From: Thermoflexales bacterium
GTDB taxonomy: Bacteria > Chloroflexota > Anaerolineae > B4-G1 > SLSP01
Length of the DNA stretch: 22,384 bases
Assembly: GCA_015486785.1 (NCBI GenBank)
Contig: WFQZ01000096.1
Span: 1 to 22,384 of the forward strand
Reading direction: 5' to 3'
Below, in pieces: positions 21,735 through 22,384 of this stretch (positions within the stretch are counted from its first letter, which is position 1; every line of letters begins with the position of its first letter). The position numbers were made by a program, and so were the translations under genes. A model generated the notes under the pieces. The model was not told where the DNA came from. It did not search any database and saw only the letters and a program-made list of their open reading frames with translations.

Positions 21735-22384
21735 ATGACCGCGATCTTTTGGAACGAACAGCAACAACGCATCCGCGCCTTCTGGCGTCTGCTGAGCCTG
21801 ACCCTGTTCTTCATCACGCTGAGCACGCTCGGCGGGATGATATGGGGCGCGGGTACGGCGTTCACCCTGGTGGCTCGGCAAGGCGTCCACGATCCGGAAG
21901 CCATCTTCACGCAGGTATCATTGACCACCGGATCGCTGACCTCCAACACCTACTTTATGGTAGTCTCGCTGCTGGTGATGCTGCTGGGCACGTGGCTGTT
22001 CGGGTGGACATTGGATCGCCGCCCCTGGCGGGAGTTCGGATTTCACTTCGGTCGCCGCTGGTGGCTGGATTTCGGCTTCGGGCTGATCCTGGGAGCCGTG
22101 TTGATGAGCGGGATTTTCGGCGTCGAGAAGGCCACCGGCTGGCTCGAAGTGCGCGACACAATGGTCTTGTTTGAGCCGGGGATGACCTTCCCCATTGCCG
22201 TGGGACTCTACGTGGTGCTCTATCTGTCCGTGGGCATCTACGAGGAGCTGATGAGCCGGGGGTATCTGCTGCGCAACCTGGCCGAAGGATTGGTGCTGCC
22301 GGGCTGGAGCGAGCGGGGCGGGCTGATCCTTGCCTGGCTGCTCTCTTCCGCGATCTTCGGGCTGCTGCATCTGGGCAATCCCAA
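21735..22384 (+). CDS. CPBP family intramembrane glutamic endopeptidase, partial (cut by window edge)
   Basis: An open frame of 216 codons from ATG 21735 with no stop before the window end. AAGGAGG sits 5 nt upstream of the start. The product is a polytopic membrane protein with hydrophobic stretches near 17-42, 72-90, 110-130, 152-168 and 196-212. It carries CPBP/CAAX-protease motif 1, E170-E171-x3-R175-G-Y (YEELMSRGYLLRNL), and the start of motif 2, FGLLH212LGNP; the final His motif would lie beyond the edge. Family members include CAAX-type proteases and bacterial homologues in bacteriocin self-immunity or membrane-protein processing. The bacterial substrate is unknown. Probably cotranscribed with era. 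Confidence 0.85.
   Translation, partial: MTAIFWNEQQQRIRAFWRLLSLTLFFITLSTLGGMIWGAGTAFTLVARQGVHDPEAIFTQVSLTTGSLTSNTYFMVVSLLVMLLGTWLFGWTLDRRPWREFGFHFGRRWWLDFGFGLILGAVLMSGIFGVEKATGWLEVRDTMVLFEPGMTFPIAVGLYVVLYLSVGIYEELMSRGYLLRNLAEGLVLPGWSERGGLILAWLLSSAIFGLLHLGNP

Overview
The window is gene-dense, GC-rich bacterial DNA that looks chromosomal and most likely comes from a member of the Chloroflexota (Anaerolineae-like). The pointers are a secreted subtilase ending in a DUF11-type domain plus a short YLPLVVR tail, a style common in that phylum; a short archaeal/eukaryote-type prolyl-tRNA synthetase; and several proteins of families I associate with that phylum. No rRNA, tRNA, CRISPR array, insertion sequence or integrase was seen. 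The taxonomic placement is inference.

Layout. 1-3672 (minus): a large secreted S8 protease, its terminator, and then the first 23 codons of an rdgB-like gene running off the left edge. 3673-4008: a non-coding divergent control region with two inverted repeats. 4009-6652 (plus): a membrane-anchored AhpD/CMD-like protein and an S9 prolyl-oligopeptidase-type peptidase in one operon. 6685-10949 (minus): five tightly packed genes encoding, in transcription order, a membrane zinc-ribbon protein, a PqqD-like/radical SAM/SPASM protein, a RecF/OLD-like ABC ATPase, a DUF4276 TOPRIM-like protein and an isoprenylcysteine-methyltransferase-like membrane enzyme. The first three gaps are each exactly 7 nt and the last junction is a 4-nt ATGA overlap. 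A candidate promoter with a perfect 15-bp palindrome in its spacer precedes the set. 11021-11887 (minus): an MBL-fold hydrolase just upstream of that promoter.

12038-15681 (plus): a sigma70-type promoter drives a LysM-like protein of unknown function, rlmH, an HD-domain metalloprotein and an FAD-dependent oxidoreductase. 15824-18403 (plus): clpB. It shares a bidirectional terminator with the convergent proS (18478-19911, minus). 20038-22384 (plus): a queuosine-precursor transporter, era (1-nt overlap), and a CPBP-family membrane protease cut by the right edge.

Most genes are housekeeping (rlmH, clpB, proS, era, rdgB) or protein turnover and export (S8, S9, CPBP, ClpB). The part most likely to be an undescribed system is the five-gene minus-strand operon at 6685-10949. 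It joins a RiPP-maturase-like radical SAM enzyme to an ATPase/TOPRIM pair that resembles split anti-phage effectors such as PARIS. Several starts were moved from the longest possible ORF to an internal ATG on ribosome-binding-site and family-alignment grounds.
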